From assembly GCA_021186555.1 (NCBI GenBank), contig JAJKFL010000008.1, forward strand, positions 14,377,936 to 14,441,935: 64,000 nucleotides of DNA. The letters are read 5' to 3'. A program made the translations under genes and the position numbers. The notes under the pieces were generated by a model, which saw only the letters and a program-made list of their open reading frames with translations, had not been told where the DNA came from and did no database searches. Positions 10,411-20,500 of the stretch are shown here, one piece after another. Positions within the stretch are counted from its first letter, which is position 1; each line of letters starts with the position of its first letter. The stretch is from Reticulitermes speratus (taxonomy: Eukaryota > Arthropoda > Insecta > Blattodea > Rhinotermitidae).

Positions 10411-11105
10411 ATACTGAGCACAAGGCGGACCCCACGAGGTTCCTCCTTGCGCTCATTGACTCTCCATTGGCTGGTCTCCAGTCCCCGGTTCAGTCTACGG
10501 AGCCGTGAAAACACGCTCCGTATCCTCCGCGGGGCCCGGAAACCAGGCCACCACTCTCTTATAAGTAGCCTCTAGACCCACCATCCTGAGCATTGAGCCC
10601 TCCCATGCGTTCATCTTGGGTACCTCACTACCCAGCCAATCCCAGGTCTCCTCATCCTGGAAAACCACAATGGCAGCTCCTTTTGCCCAGTATGTATCGG
10701 GGAGCATGGGAATGAACCCCTCTTCAGGGAGCCCATCCACAAGCCCGCCGATAGCACGCTGGATGTTGATAAAATTCTCATTGGAGACCTGCACTTTTGG
10801 GTAACCATCATAAATGATGGCGAACCGCAGGCCCTCTGGGCGACTCTGGCATAGCTCAGCTATCCAGCTCTTCTGGGCCGCTTCACCTGACCACTCTCTG
10901 TTATACTGCCCGAGGATCTCTGGCGTTTGCCAGGACCCTGTTCAGGCTGTCCAACCTCTTGAGTGCTGGGCCCAGATGTACCAGGCCTCTGCTCCAATAC
11001 TTCCTCACGTCCTTTACCTTCGAGCCCAGAAGAACTGGGCCCCTGAAAAGTCTGTTTGTGGCCGCCTTGAAGCGGGGACTGGCCGCCGGCAGAGTCCCCG
11101 GTAGG
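10411..11105 (-). pseudogene. LINE ORF1, middle and DUF4780-containing C-terminal half
   Basis: Minus-strand coding remnant. From 11102 downward it reads TGDSAGGQ, then a Gly/Ser/Pro-rich linker (GPSSSGLEGKG; GTSGPSTQEVGQ; QVKRPRR). After a frameshift near 10870 it continues SWIAELCQSRPEGLRFAI, VQVSNENFINIQRAIGG, DTYWAKGAAIVVFQDEETWD and YKRVVAWFPGP. This arrangement is what I know as DUF4780, the RNA/DNA-binding ORF1 domain of many insect non-LTR elements. A second frameshift near 10508 precedes SRLRRLNRGLETSQWRV. The coding sequence is cut at 10411 by the telomere-like tract, so ORF2 is missing. Its N-terminal half lies 41 kb away at 52396-52717. Confidence 0.85.
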
Positions 11106-14100
11106 AGAACATACGACAGCGGCTGAGCCATCGCCGTCCAAAGGAGCAGAGGCGAGACCAGAGCAACGCCCTTGCCTATCGGCCCGCCACATCAGTGACT
11201 GAGCCCACGCCGACCAAGGGAACAGAGGCGAGCCCAGAACACCGCCCTTGCCTATCGGCCCGCAACAGCAGTGACTGAGCCCACGCAGACCAAAGGAACA
11301 GGCGATACCAGACCAACGCCCTTTCATATCGGCCCGTCACCACAGTTACTGTATGAGCCCACGCCGACCAAGATGTCAGAGGCCAGAGGAGCGCCCTCAA
11401 CTGTCATACCCGCAAGCACAGTGGGTGGCTAGGCCCACGACGACCGAGCGAACAGAGACGAGAGCAACGCCCTCATCTAACGTGCCCGCCTCGACAGTCG
11501 CTGGCAGAGCCAACGCCAACCGAGCGAACAGAGGCCAAAAGAGAGCCCTCACTTGTCGTGCCCGCCAACACAATGGCTGGCTGAGCCCACGCCGAACGAG
11601 GAATCAGAGGCCAGAGCAGCGCCCTCACTTGACGTGCCCGCCAAAACAGTGGCTGGCTGGGCCCACGCCGACCAATCGAACAGGAGCCTAAGAAGCGTCC
11701 TCAACTGTCGAGACCACCAAAACAGTGGCGGGTTGAGCCCACGACGACCGAGGAACAGAGGCCACAGCAGCGCCCTCAACTGCCGTGCCCGCCACCACAG
11801 TGGCTGGTTGATCCCATGCCTACCCAGCGAACAGGGGCCAGAGCAGCGCCCTCAACTGTTTTGCCCGCCACCGCAGTGGCTGTATGAGCCCACGCCGACC
11901 GAGCTAACAGAGGCCAGAGCAGCGAACTCACCTGTCGTGCCCTCCAACAAAGAGGCTGGCTGAGCCCACGCCGACCGATGAAACAGATGCCAGAGCGGTA
12001 CCCTCACCTGACGTGCCCGCCATTACAGTGGCTGGCTGAGCCTACGCAGACCGAGCTAACAGAGGCCAGAGCAGCACCTTCACATGTCGTGCCCGCCACC
12101 ACAGTGGCTGGCTGAACCCACCCCGACCAAGCGTTCAGAGGCCAGAGCAGAGCCCTCACTTGTCGTGCCCGCCACCACAGTGGGTGCCTGAGACCAAGCC
12201 GACCAAGCGAACAGAGGCCAGAGCTGTGCCCTAACCTGTCGTGCCCGCCACCACATTGGCTGACATGTCCAACGCCGACGAAGCGAACAGAGGCCTGAGT
12301 AGCGCCCTAAACTGTCGTATCCGCCAACACAGTGGCCGGCTTTACCCACGCCAACCGAGCGAAAGGAGGCCAGAGCAGCGCCCTCACAAGTCGTGCCCGC
12401 CAAAGCAGTGGCTGTAAGGGCCCACGAAGACCATTCGAACAGGGGCCAGAGAAACGTCCTCACCTGTCGTGAACGCCAACACAGTGGCGAGCTGAGCCCA
12501 CGACGACCGAGGGAACAGAGACCAGAGCAGCGCCCTCACCTGTTGTGCCCGCCACCACAGTGGCTGGTTGAGCCCATGCCTTCGAAGCGAAGAGGGGTCA
12601 GAGCAGCGCACTTACATGTCTTGTCCGCCACCGCAGTGGCTGTATGATCCGACGACGACCGAGTTAACAGAGGCCAGAGCAGCGACCTCACCTGTCGTGC
12701 CCTCCAACACAGTGGCTGGCTGAGCCCACGCCGACCAAACGAACGGAGTCGAGTTCAGCGCTCTCAAATCTAGTGCCCGCCAACACAGTGACTGGCAGAG
12801 CCCACTCCGAACGATCGAACAGAGGACAGAGCAGCGCCCTCATCTGTCGTGCCCGCCTCCACAATGCCTGGCTGAGCCCACGCCGACCAACCAAACAGAG
12901 GCCAGAGCACAGCCCTCACTTGTCGTGCACGCCACCATATTGGCTGGCTGGGCCCACGACGACCAATCGATCAGAGGCCAGTGCATCGTCCTCACCTGTT
13001 GTGACCGCCAACTCAGTGGCTGGTTGATCCCACAGCAATCGACTGAACAGAGGCCAGAGCAGCGCCCTCACCTGTCGGGCCCTCCACCACAGTGGCTGGC
13101 TAAGCCCATGCTTACCGAGTGAAAAGAGGCCAGAGCAGCGCCCTCACCTGACGTGCACGCCACCACAGTTGCTGGTTGAGACCACGGCGACCAAGCGAAC
13201 AGAGGCGATAGACGCGCCGTCACCTGTGGAGCTCGCCACCACATTGGCTGGCTGAGCCCGTGCCAACCGATCGAACAGACGTCGGAGCAGCGCCCTCACG
13301 TGTCGTGCCCGCCAACACAGAGGCTGGTTGAGCCCACGCCGACCGAGGGAACAGATGCCAGAGCAGCGTCCTCACCTGAAGTGCCCGCCAACACAGAGGT
13401 TGTCTGAGCCCACGTCGAACAAAGGATCAGAGGTCAGAGCAGTGCCCTATCCAGTCGTGCGTGTCAACGAAGTTGCTGGCTGAGCACAAGCCGAACAAAC
13501 GAACAGAGTCCAGAGCAGCGCCCTCAAAACTCGTGCCCGCCACCACAGTGACTGGCTGAGCCCACGCCGAACGATCGAACAGAGGCTAGAGCAGCGACCT
13601 CACATTTATTGCCCGCCACCACAGTGGCTGCCTGAGCCCACGCAGACCAAGAGAACAGAGGCCACATCAGCGCCATCACCTGTCGTGCCAGCCACCACAG
13701 TGCCACGCTGGATCCACTCCGACAAAGCGAACAGAGGCCAGAGCAGCGCCCTCACCTGTGGTGCCCGCCACTACAGTGGCAGGCTGGGCCCACGCCGACC
13801 AAGGGAACAGAGGCCACATAAGCGCCATTGCCTGTCGTGCCGGCCAGCATAGTGGCTGGCTGGGCGCACGCTGACTAAGGCAACAGAGGACAGAGCAGTG
13901 CCGTCACATGTAGTACCCGCCACCACAGTGGCTGGCTGTGCCTTTGCCGACCAAGGGAACAGGGGCCTGAGTAGCGCCCTCAACTGTCGTGCCAGGCACC
14001 ACAGTGGCTGGCTGAGCCCGCGCCGACCGAGCGAACAGAGGCCAGAGCAGCGCCTTACCTGTCGTGGCCGCCACCAGAATATCTGGCTGAGCCCAAGCCG

Positions 14101-14106
14101 ACCGAT
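11106..14106 (+). repeat. rDNA intergenic-spacer 76-bp repeats, unit 1 (diverged)
   Basis: About 40 tandem copies of a 76-77-bp G+C-rich unit. The landmarks are GTCGTGCCCGCCACCACAGT, GGCTGGCTGAGCCCACGCCG, ACCGAGCGAACAGAGGCCAG and AGCAGCGCCCTCACCT, in that order. The first three units (11106-11345) are a distinct subtype with CTTGCCTATCGGCCCGC. Units here are more diverged, and mostly carry GAGCGAAC where the interior of the array has GAGGGAAC. The left edge starts with a scrap of the 51-bp repeat (GTAGGAGAACATAC). The identification as ribosomal spacer rests on the 51-bp/ETS/18S sequence downstream. Open frames are repeat artefacts. Confidence 0.9.
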
Positions 14107-14357
14107 GGAATATATTCAAAGACATGCCGGCTCGTGGTAGGAGGACGTACCTGTCTCGGAATATTTTCAAAGACATGCCGGCTCATGGTAGGAGGACATA
14201 CCCGCCTTGGAATATTTTCAAAGAAATGCCAGCTCGTGGTAGGAGGACATACCTGCCTCGGAATATATTCAAAGTCGTGCAGGCTCGTGGTAGTAGGACA
14301 TACCTGATCTGAATATTTTCAAAGTGGTGCAGGCTCGTGGTAGGAGGACATACCGGC
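14107..14357 (+). repeat. 51-bp spacer repeats, copy 1
   Basis: Five tandem units, period exactly 51 bp for the first three (starts 14107, 14158, 14209). Each has GGAATATTTTCAAAGACATG, CCGGCTCGTGGTAGGAGGAC and ATACCTGCCTC. They lie immediately upstream of the promoter/ETS-like region, the position where spacer-promoter or enhancer repeats sit in arthropod rDNA. Confidence 0.9.
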
Positions 14358-14909
14358 CGTACGGGCACGGCATTCAGGATTTATTCACTGCTGCTCTAAC
14401 CGAGATGATTTCGGCCTTCCCTGAAACATGAATAAACCCCTATTGCCTGGTGGTGGTCTATTGCTGAGACCTGCCTCCGCTCAACGCTCCATCGTCTGGT
14501 GCCAAACGGCCTCTGCTCGCTTCCTGCTCCCGCGTCGATTCAAGACGATTCAACAGGTACTTGTGGAGGACGAGAGAAAGTGGAGAAGACCGGGCAGTCC
14601 TCCGCCCGGCAAAGTTGTTCACCCTCATAGCAACGTTGCGTTCATCTGCTTTCGGGCGGGGTCCTATGCGGCAACTAGCACGTCTTTCTTGACGCATGCA
14701 GTCGACACTCCACGAGCCCAGGCGCCAGCCAACCACCCGCACGATTTCTGACAATAGGAGCGTCCCCGCGTCGCCGAGCACCTGTGGTGTCTGTCGAGTG
14801 TGGGCCTGCCGACACGTCCGTGAATGTGCAGAGAGGAGGAGGAGAAGGTACGAACTGGTTCCCCGGTGCCCTGCGGCCCCCGGGGAGGAACTCGCACAGA
14901 AGAGACGGT
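14358..14909 (+). promoter_or_regulatory. rDNA promoter / 5' external transcribed spacer-like region
   Basis: About 550 bp of single-copy sequence between the 51-bp repeats and the start of 18S rRNA. By position this must hold the Pol I gene promoter and 5'ETS of the source rDNA unit. The first part (GCCGTACGGGCACGGC, then TTCAGGATTTATTCACTGC, to about 14415) is conserved in the second spacer copy at 17453-17514, as expected for a core promoter. I cannot place the transcription start from sequence alone. Open frames on either strand are not supported as genes. Confidence 0.6.
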
Positions 14910-15074
14910 TCCCTGGTTGATCCTGCCAGTAGCCATATGCTTGTCTCAAAGATTAAGGCATGCATGTCTCTTTTCAAGCCACATTAAGGAGAAAACGCTC
15001 ATTAAATCAGTTATGGTTCCTTAGATGGTGGACAGTTACTTGGATAACTGTGGTAATCTAGAGCTAATACATGC
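14910..15074 (+). pseudogene. Truncated 18S rRNA, 5' end only
   Basis: CCTGGTTGATCCTGCCAGTA at 14911 is the universal 5' start of eukaryotic 18S rRNA, followed by CATATGCTTGTCTCAAAGAT, CATTAAATCAGTTATGGTTC and GAGCTAATACATGC. Only ~165 nt of roughly 1.9 kb is present. Several universally conserved positions are changed or deleted: about 7 nt are lost before GCTCATTAA, and one T is missing in GTAATCTAG. It is a pseudogene. The sequence switches to a 51-bp spacer repeat immediately after 15074. Confidence 0.95.
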
Positions 15075-17128
15075 TAATATTTTGAAAGAGATGCAGGCTC
15101 GTGGTAGGGGGACATACGATAGTGACTGAGCCCACGCCGACCAAAGGAACAGAGGCGAGAGGAGACCAACGCCCTTGCCTATTGGCCTGCCACCGCAGTG
15201 ACTGAGACCACGCAGACAAGGGAACAGAGGCGAGCCCAGAACACTGCCCTTGCCTACCGGGCCGCAACAACAATGACTGAGCCCACGCCGAACTAAGGAA
15301 CAGAGGCGAGATCAGACCAACACACTTTCTTATCGGTCCTCCACCACAGTGACTGAAACCATGTCGAACAAAGGAACAGAGGCGAGACCAGACCAACGCC
15401 CTTGTCTATCGACCCGCCACCACAGTGACTGTATGAGCCCAGCCGACCAAGATATCAGAGGCCAGAGGAGCGCCCTAACTGTCATGCCCGCAAACACAGT
15501 GGGTGGCTAGGCCCACCCCGACCGAGCGAACAGAGACGAGAGCAACGCCCTCATCTATCGTGCCGGCCTCCACAGTCGCTGGCAGAGCCAATTCCAACCG
15601 AGCGAACAGAGGCCAAAACAGCGCCCTAACCTGTCGTGCCCGCTAACACCTGTCGTTCCCGCCAACACTGGCTGGCTGAGCCCAAGCAGAACGAGGAATC
15701 AGAGGCCAGAGCACCGCCCTTACTTGACGTGCCCGCCCATCACAGTGTCTGGCTTGGCCCACCCCGACCAATCGAACAGGAGCCTGAGAAGCGTCCTCAC
15801 CTGTCGTGACCGCCAACACAGTGGCGGGCTGAGCCCACGACGACCGTGGGAACAGAGGCCAGAGCAGTGCCCTCAACTGCCGTACCCGCCACCACAGTGG
15901 TTGTTTGATCCAATGCCTACCAAGCGAACAGGGGCCAGAGCAGCACCCTCACTTCTCCCGCCCGCCACCGCAGTGGCTGTATGAGCCCAAGCCGACCGAG
16001 CAAACAGAGGCCAGATCAGCGACCTCACCTCTCGTGCCCTCCAACACAGAGGTTGGGTGAAACCACGCCGACCGAAAACAGATGCCAGAGCGGCACCCTC
16101 ACCTGACTTTCCCGCCACCACAGTGGCTGGCTGAGCTCACGCCGACCGAGCTAACAGAGGCCAGAGCAACGCCCTCACTTGTCGTGCCCGCCTCCAAAGT
16201 GGCTGACTTGGCCAACGCCGACCAAACGAACAGAGACCAGAGCAGCGCCCTAACCAATCGTATCCGCCAACTCAGTGGCTGGTTTTGCCGACGCCGACCG
16301 AGCGAACAGAGGCCAGAGCAGCGCCCTCACTTGTTGTGCCCGCCACCACAGAGGCTGACTTGGCCAACGCAGACAAAGCGAACAGAGGCCAGAGCAGCGC
16401 CCTCACCTGTCGTATCCGCCAACACAGTGGCTGGCTTTGGCCACGCCGACCAATCGAACAGGGGCAGAGAAGTGTCCTCCCCTGTCGTAAACACCAAACA
16501 CTGGCGAGCTGGTCTCACGACGACCGAGGGAACAGAAGCCAGAGCAGCGCCCTCAACTGTCGTGCCCGCAACCACAGTGGCTGGTTGAGCCAATGTCTAC
16601 GAAGCGATCACGGGCCAGAGCAGCGCCCTCACCTGTCTTGTCCGCCACCGCAGTGGCTGTAAGATCCCATGCCGACCGAGCTAACAGAGGCCAGAGCAGT
16701 GACTTCACCTGTCGTGCCCTCCAACACAGAGGCTGGCTGAACCTACGCCGACGATGGAACAGAGGCCAGAGCGTCACCCTCACCTGACGTGCCCGCCAAC
16801 ACAGTGGCTGGCTGAGCCCACGCCGACCGAGCTAACAGAGGCCAGAGCAGCGCCCTCACCAGTCGTGCCCGCCTCCACAGTGGCTAGCTGGGCCCACGAC
16901 GACCACGCGAACAGAGGCCAGAGCAACGTCCTCACCTGTCGTTGCCGCCAACACAAAGGCTGGCTGAGCCAAAGCCAACCAAGCGAAAAAAGGCCGAAAC
17001 AGCGCCCTCACATATCGTGCCCGCCAACACAGTGACTGGCAGAGCCCACGCCGAACGATCGAACAGAGGATTGCCCACATCTGTCGTGCCCGCCACCACA
17101 ATGCCTGGCTGAGCCCACGTCGACCGAT
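15075..17128 (+). repeat. rDNA spacer 76-bp repeats, unit 2
   Basis: Begins with a scrap of the 51-bp repeat (AATATTTTGAAAGAGATGC to about 15106). It then repeats the same order of 76-bp subtypes seen from 11106: the CTTGCCTAT..GGCC subtype first, then a unit with GTATGAGCCCA and GATATCAGAGGCCAGAGGAG. Matching sub-variants in the same order show that 11106-14106 and 15075-17128 are two copies of one spacer, this one shorter. Confidence 0.9.
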
Positions 17129-17452
17129 GGAATATATTCAAAACATGCCGGCTCGTGGTAGGAAGACGTAGCTGTCTCGGAATATTTTCAAAGACATGCC
17201 GGCTCATAGTAGGAGGACATACCCGCCTCGGAATATTTTCACCGACATGCCGGCTCGTGGTAGGAGAACATAACCGACTCGGAATATTTTCAAAGACATG
17301 CCGGTTTGTGGTAGGAGGACATACCCGCCCTCGGAATATTTTCAGACATGCAGGCTCGTGGTAGGAGGACATACCTGCCTCGGAATATTTTTAAATTCGT
17401 GCAGGCTCGCGGTAGGAGGACATACCTGCTCGGAATATTTTCAAAGTCGTGC
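17129..17452 (+). repeat. 51-bp spacer repeats, copy 2
   Basis: Six to seven units of the 51-bp element (GGAATATTTTCAAAGACATG..GCTCGTGGTAGGAGGACATA). They occupy the same place relative to the 76-bp repeats and the promoter-like segment as at 14107-14357. Some units are shortened by a few bases. Confidence 0.9.
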
Positions 17453-17572
17453 AGGCCGTACGGGCCCGGCTTTCAGGATGTATTCACTGCTGCTCTAACC
17501 GAGATGATTTCGGCAACTAGCAAGTCTTACTTGACGCATGCAGTCGATTCTCCACGAGCCAAGGCGCCAGCC
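17453..17572 (+). promoter_or_regulatory. Deleted rDNA promoter/ETS remnant
   Basis: Matches 14353-14415 and then jumps to 14669-14731. A 257-bp internal deletion has occurred across a shared CGGC (14412-14415 and 14669-14672). The remnant ends at GGCGCCAGCCA and passes directly into 76-bp repeats, so the rest of the ETS and all of 18S are absent. Confidence 0.75.
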
Positions 17573-20500
17573 ACGCCGACCGATGGAACAGAGGCCAGAG
17601 CAGCGCCCTCACCTGTCGCCCCGACACCACAGTGGCTGGCTGAACCTACGCCGACCGAGGGAACAGAGGCCAGAGCAGCGCCCTCAGCTGTCGTGCCCGC
17701 CACCACAGTGGGAGCTGAGCCCACGTCGACCGAGGGAACAGAGGCCAGAGCAGCTTCCTCAGCTGTCGTGCCCGTCACCACAGTGGCTGTCTGATCCCAC
17801 GTCGTCCGAGCAATCAGAGGCCAATGCAGCGCCCTCAACTGTCGTGTCCGCCACCACAGTGGCTGGCTGAGCACACGCCGACCGAGGGAACAAATGACAG
17901 AGCAGCGCCCTCACCTGTCGTCCCCGCCACCTCAGTGGCTGGCTGAACGTACGCCGACCGAGAGAACAGAGGCAAGAGCAGCGCCCTCACCTGTCGTGCC
18001 CGCCACCTCAGTGGCTGGCTGAGCCTACGCTGACCGAAAGAACAGAGACCAGAGCAGCGCCCTCACCTGTCGTGCCCGCCACCTCAGTGGCTGGCTGAGC
18101 CCACGCCGACCGAGGGAACAGAGGCCAGGGAAGCGCCCTCAGCTGTCGTGCCCGCGACCACAGTGGCTGGCTGAGCCTACGCTGACCGAAAGAACAGAGA
18201 CCAGAGCAGCGCCCTCACCTGTCGTGCACGCCACCACAGTGGCTGGCTGAGCCCACGCCGACCGAGGGAACAGAGGCCAGGGCAGCGCCCTCAGCTGTTG
18301 TGCCCGCGACCACAGTGGCTGGCTCGGTCTACGCCGACCGAGAGAAAGGAGGCCAGAGCAGCGCCCTAACCTGTCGTGCCCGCCACCTCGTTGGCTGACT
18401 GAGCCTAAGCCAACCTCGGAAACAGGCCAGAGCAGCGCCCTCAACTGTCGTAATCTCCACCACAGTGGCTGGCTGGGCCCACGCCAACCGAGGGAACAGA
18501 GGCCAGAGCTGCGCCCTCACCTGTCGTCCCCGACACCACAGTGGATGGCTGAGCCAACGCCGACCGAGGGAACAGAGGCCAGAGCAGCGCCCTCACCTGT
18601 CGTGCCCGCCACCACAGTGGCTGGCTGAGCCTAAGCCAACCTAGGAAACAGGTCAGAGCAGCGCACTCACCTGTTTTGCCCGCCACCACAGTGGCTGTCT
18701 GAGCCTACGCCGACTGAGGGAACAGAGGCCAGAGCAGCGCCCTCACCTGTCGTCCCCGACACCACAGTGGCTGGCTGAGCCTACGCCGACCGAGGGAATA
18801 GAGGCCAGAGCAACGCCCTCAACTGTCGTGCCCGCCACCACAGTGGTTGTCTGGGCCCACGCCGACCGAGGGAACAGAGGCCAGAGCAGCGCCCTCAACT
18901 GTCGTGTCCGCCACCACAGTGGCTGTCTGGGCCCACGCCGACCGAGGGAACAGGAGCAAGAGCTGCACCCTCAAATGACGTGCACGCAACTACTGTGGCT
19001 GGCTGAGCCCACGCCGACCTAGCTAACATAGGCCAGAGCAGCGCACAAAATTGTCGTGCCCGCCAACACAGTGGCTGCTGGGCCCACGCCGACCGAGGGA
19101 ACAGAGGCCAGAGCAGCGCCCTCACCTGTCGTGCCCGCCACCACAGTGGCTGGCTGAGCCTACGCCGACCGAGGGAACAGAGGCCAGCGCAGCGCCCTCA
19201 ACTGTCGTGCCCGCCACTACAGTGGCTGGCTGGGCCCACGCCGACCGAGGGATCAGAAACCAGAGCAGCGCCTTCAACTGTCGTGCCCGCCACCACAGTG
19301 GCTGGAAGATCCACGCCGACCGAGGCTACAGAGGACAGAGCAGCGCCCTCACCTGTCGTCACCGCCAAAAAAGTGGCTGGTTGGGCCCACGCCGACCAAG
19401 CGAGCTGAGTCCAGAGCAGCGCCCTCACCTGTCGTGTCTGCCACCTCATTGGCTGTCTGATCCCACGTCGTCCGAGCAATCAGAGGCCAAAGCAGCGCCC
19501 TCTCATGTCTCGTCCGCCACCACAGTGTCTGGCTGAGCACATGCCGACCGAGGGATCAGAGGCCAGAGCAGCGCCCTCACCTGTCGTGCCCGCCACCTCA
19601 GTGGCTGGCTGAACCTACGCCGACCGAGGGAACAGAGGCCAGAGCAGCGCCCTCACCTGTCGTGCCCGCCACCATATTGGCAGGATGAGCCTACGCCGAC
19701 CGAGAGAAGAGAGGCCAGAGCTGCGCCCTCAACTGTCATGCCTGCCACCACAGTGGCTGGCTGAGCCCACAGCCGACCAATGGAACAGAGGCCAGGGCAG
19801 CGCCCTCAGCTGTCGTGACCGCGACCACAGTGGCTGGCTGGGTCTGAGCCGACCGAGAGAAAAGAGGCCAGAGCAGCGCCCTCACCTATCGTTCCCGACA
19901 ACACAGTGGCTGGCTGAACCTAAGCCAACCTAGGAAACAGGCCAGAGCAGCGCCCTCAACTGTCGTAACCGCCAACACAGTGGCTGGCTGGGCCCACGCC
20001 AAACGAGGGAACAGAGGCCAGAGCAGCGCCCTCACCTGTCGTCCCCGACACCACAGTGACGGGCTGAGCCTACGCCGACCGAGGGAACAGAGGACAAAGC
20101 AGCGCCCTCACCTGTCGTTCCCGCCACCACAGTGGCTGGCTGAGCCTACGCCTATCTAGGAAACAGGCCAGAGCAGCGGCCTCACCTGTTGTGCCCGCCA
20201 CCACAGTGGCTGTCTGAGCCTACGCCGACCGAGGGAACAGAGGCCAGAGCAGCGCCCTCACATGTTCTGCCCGCCAACACAGAGGATGGCTGAGAGTAGG
20301 CCGTCCGAGGGAAGAGAGGCGAGAGCAGCGCCCTCAACTGTCGTGCCCGCCAACACAGTGGCTGGCTTGGCACACGGCAACCGAGGATTCAGAGGCCAGA
20401 GCAGCGCCCTCATCTGTCGTGCCCGCCACCAAAGTGGCTGGCTGAGCCCACGCCGACGGAGGGAACAGAGGCCAGAGCAGCGCCCTCAACTGTCGTGCCC

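Noticed and set aside
10860..11327. A single 155-aa minus-strand protein
   Set aside because: Its first part is spacer repeat and only the part below 11105 is LINE ORF1 linker. The frame crosses the insertion join by chance.
14458..15024. Open frames over the ETS/18S region on both strands
   Set aside because: They overlap the conserved 18S 5' end and GC-rich transcribed spacer; coding is not expected there.
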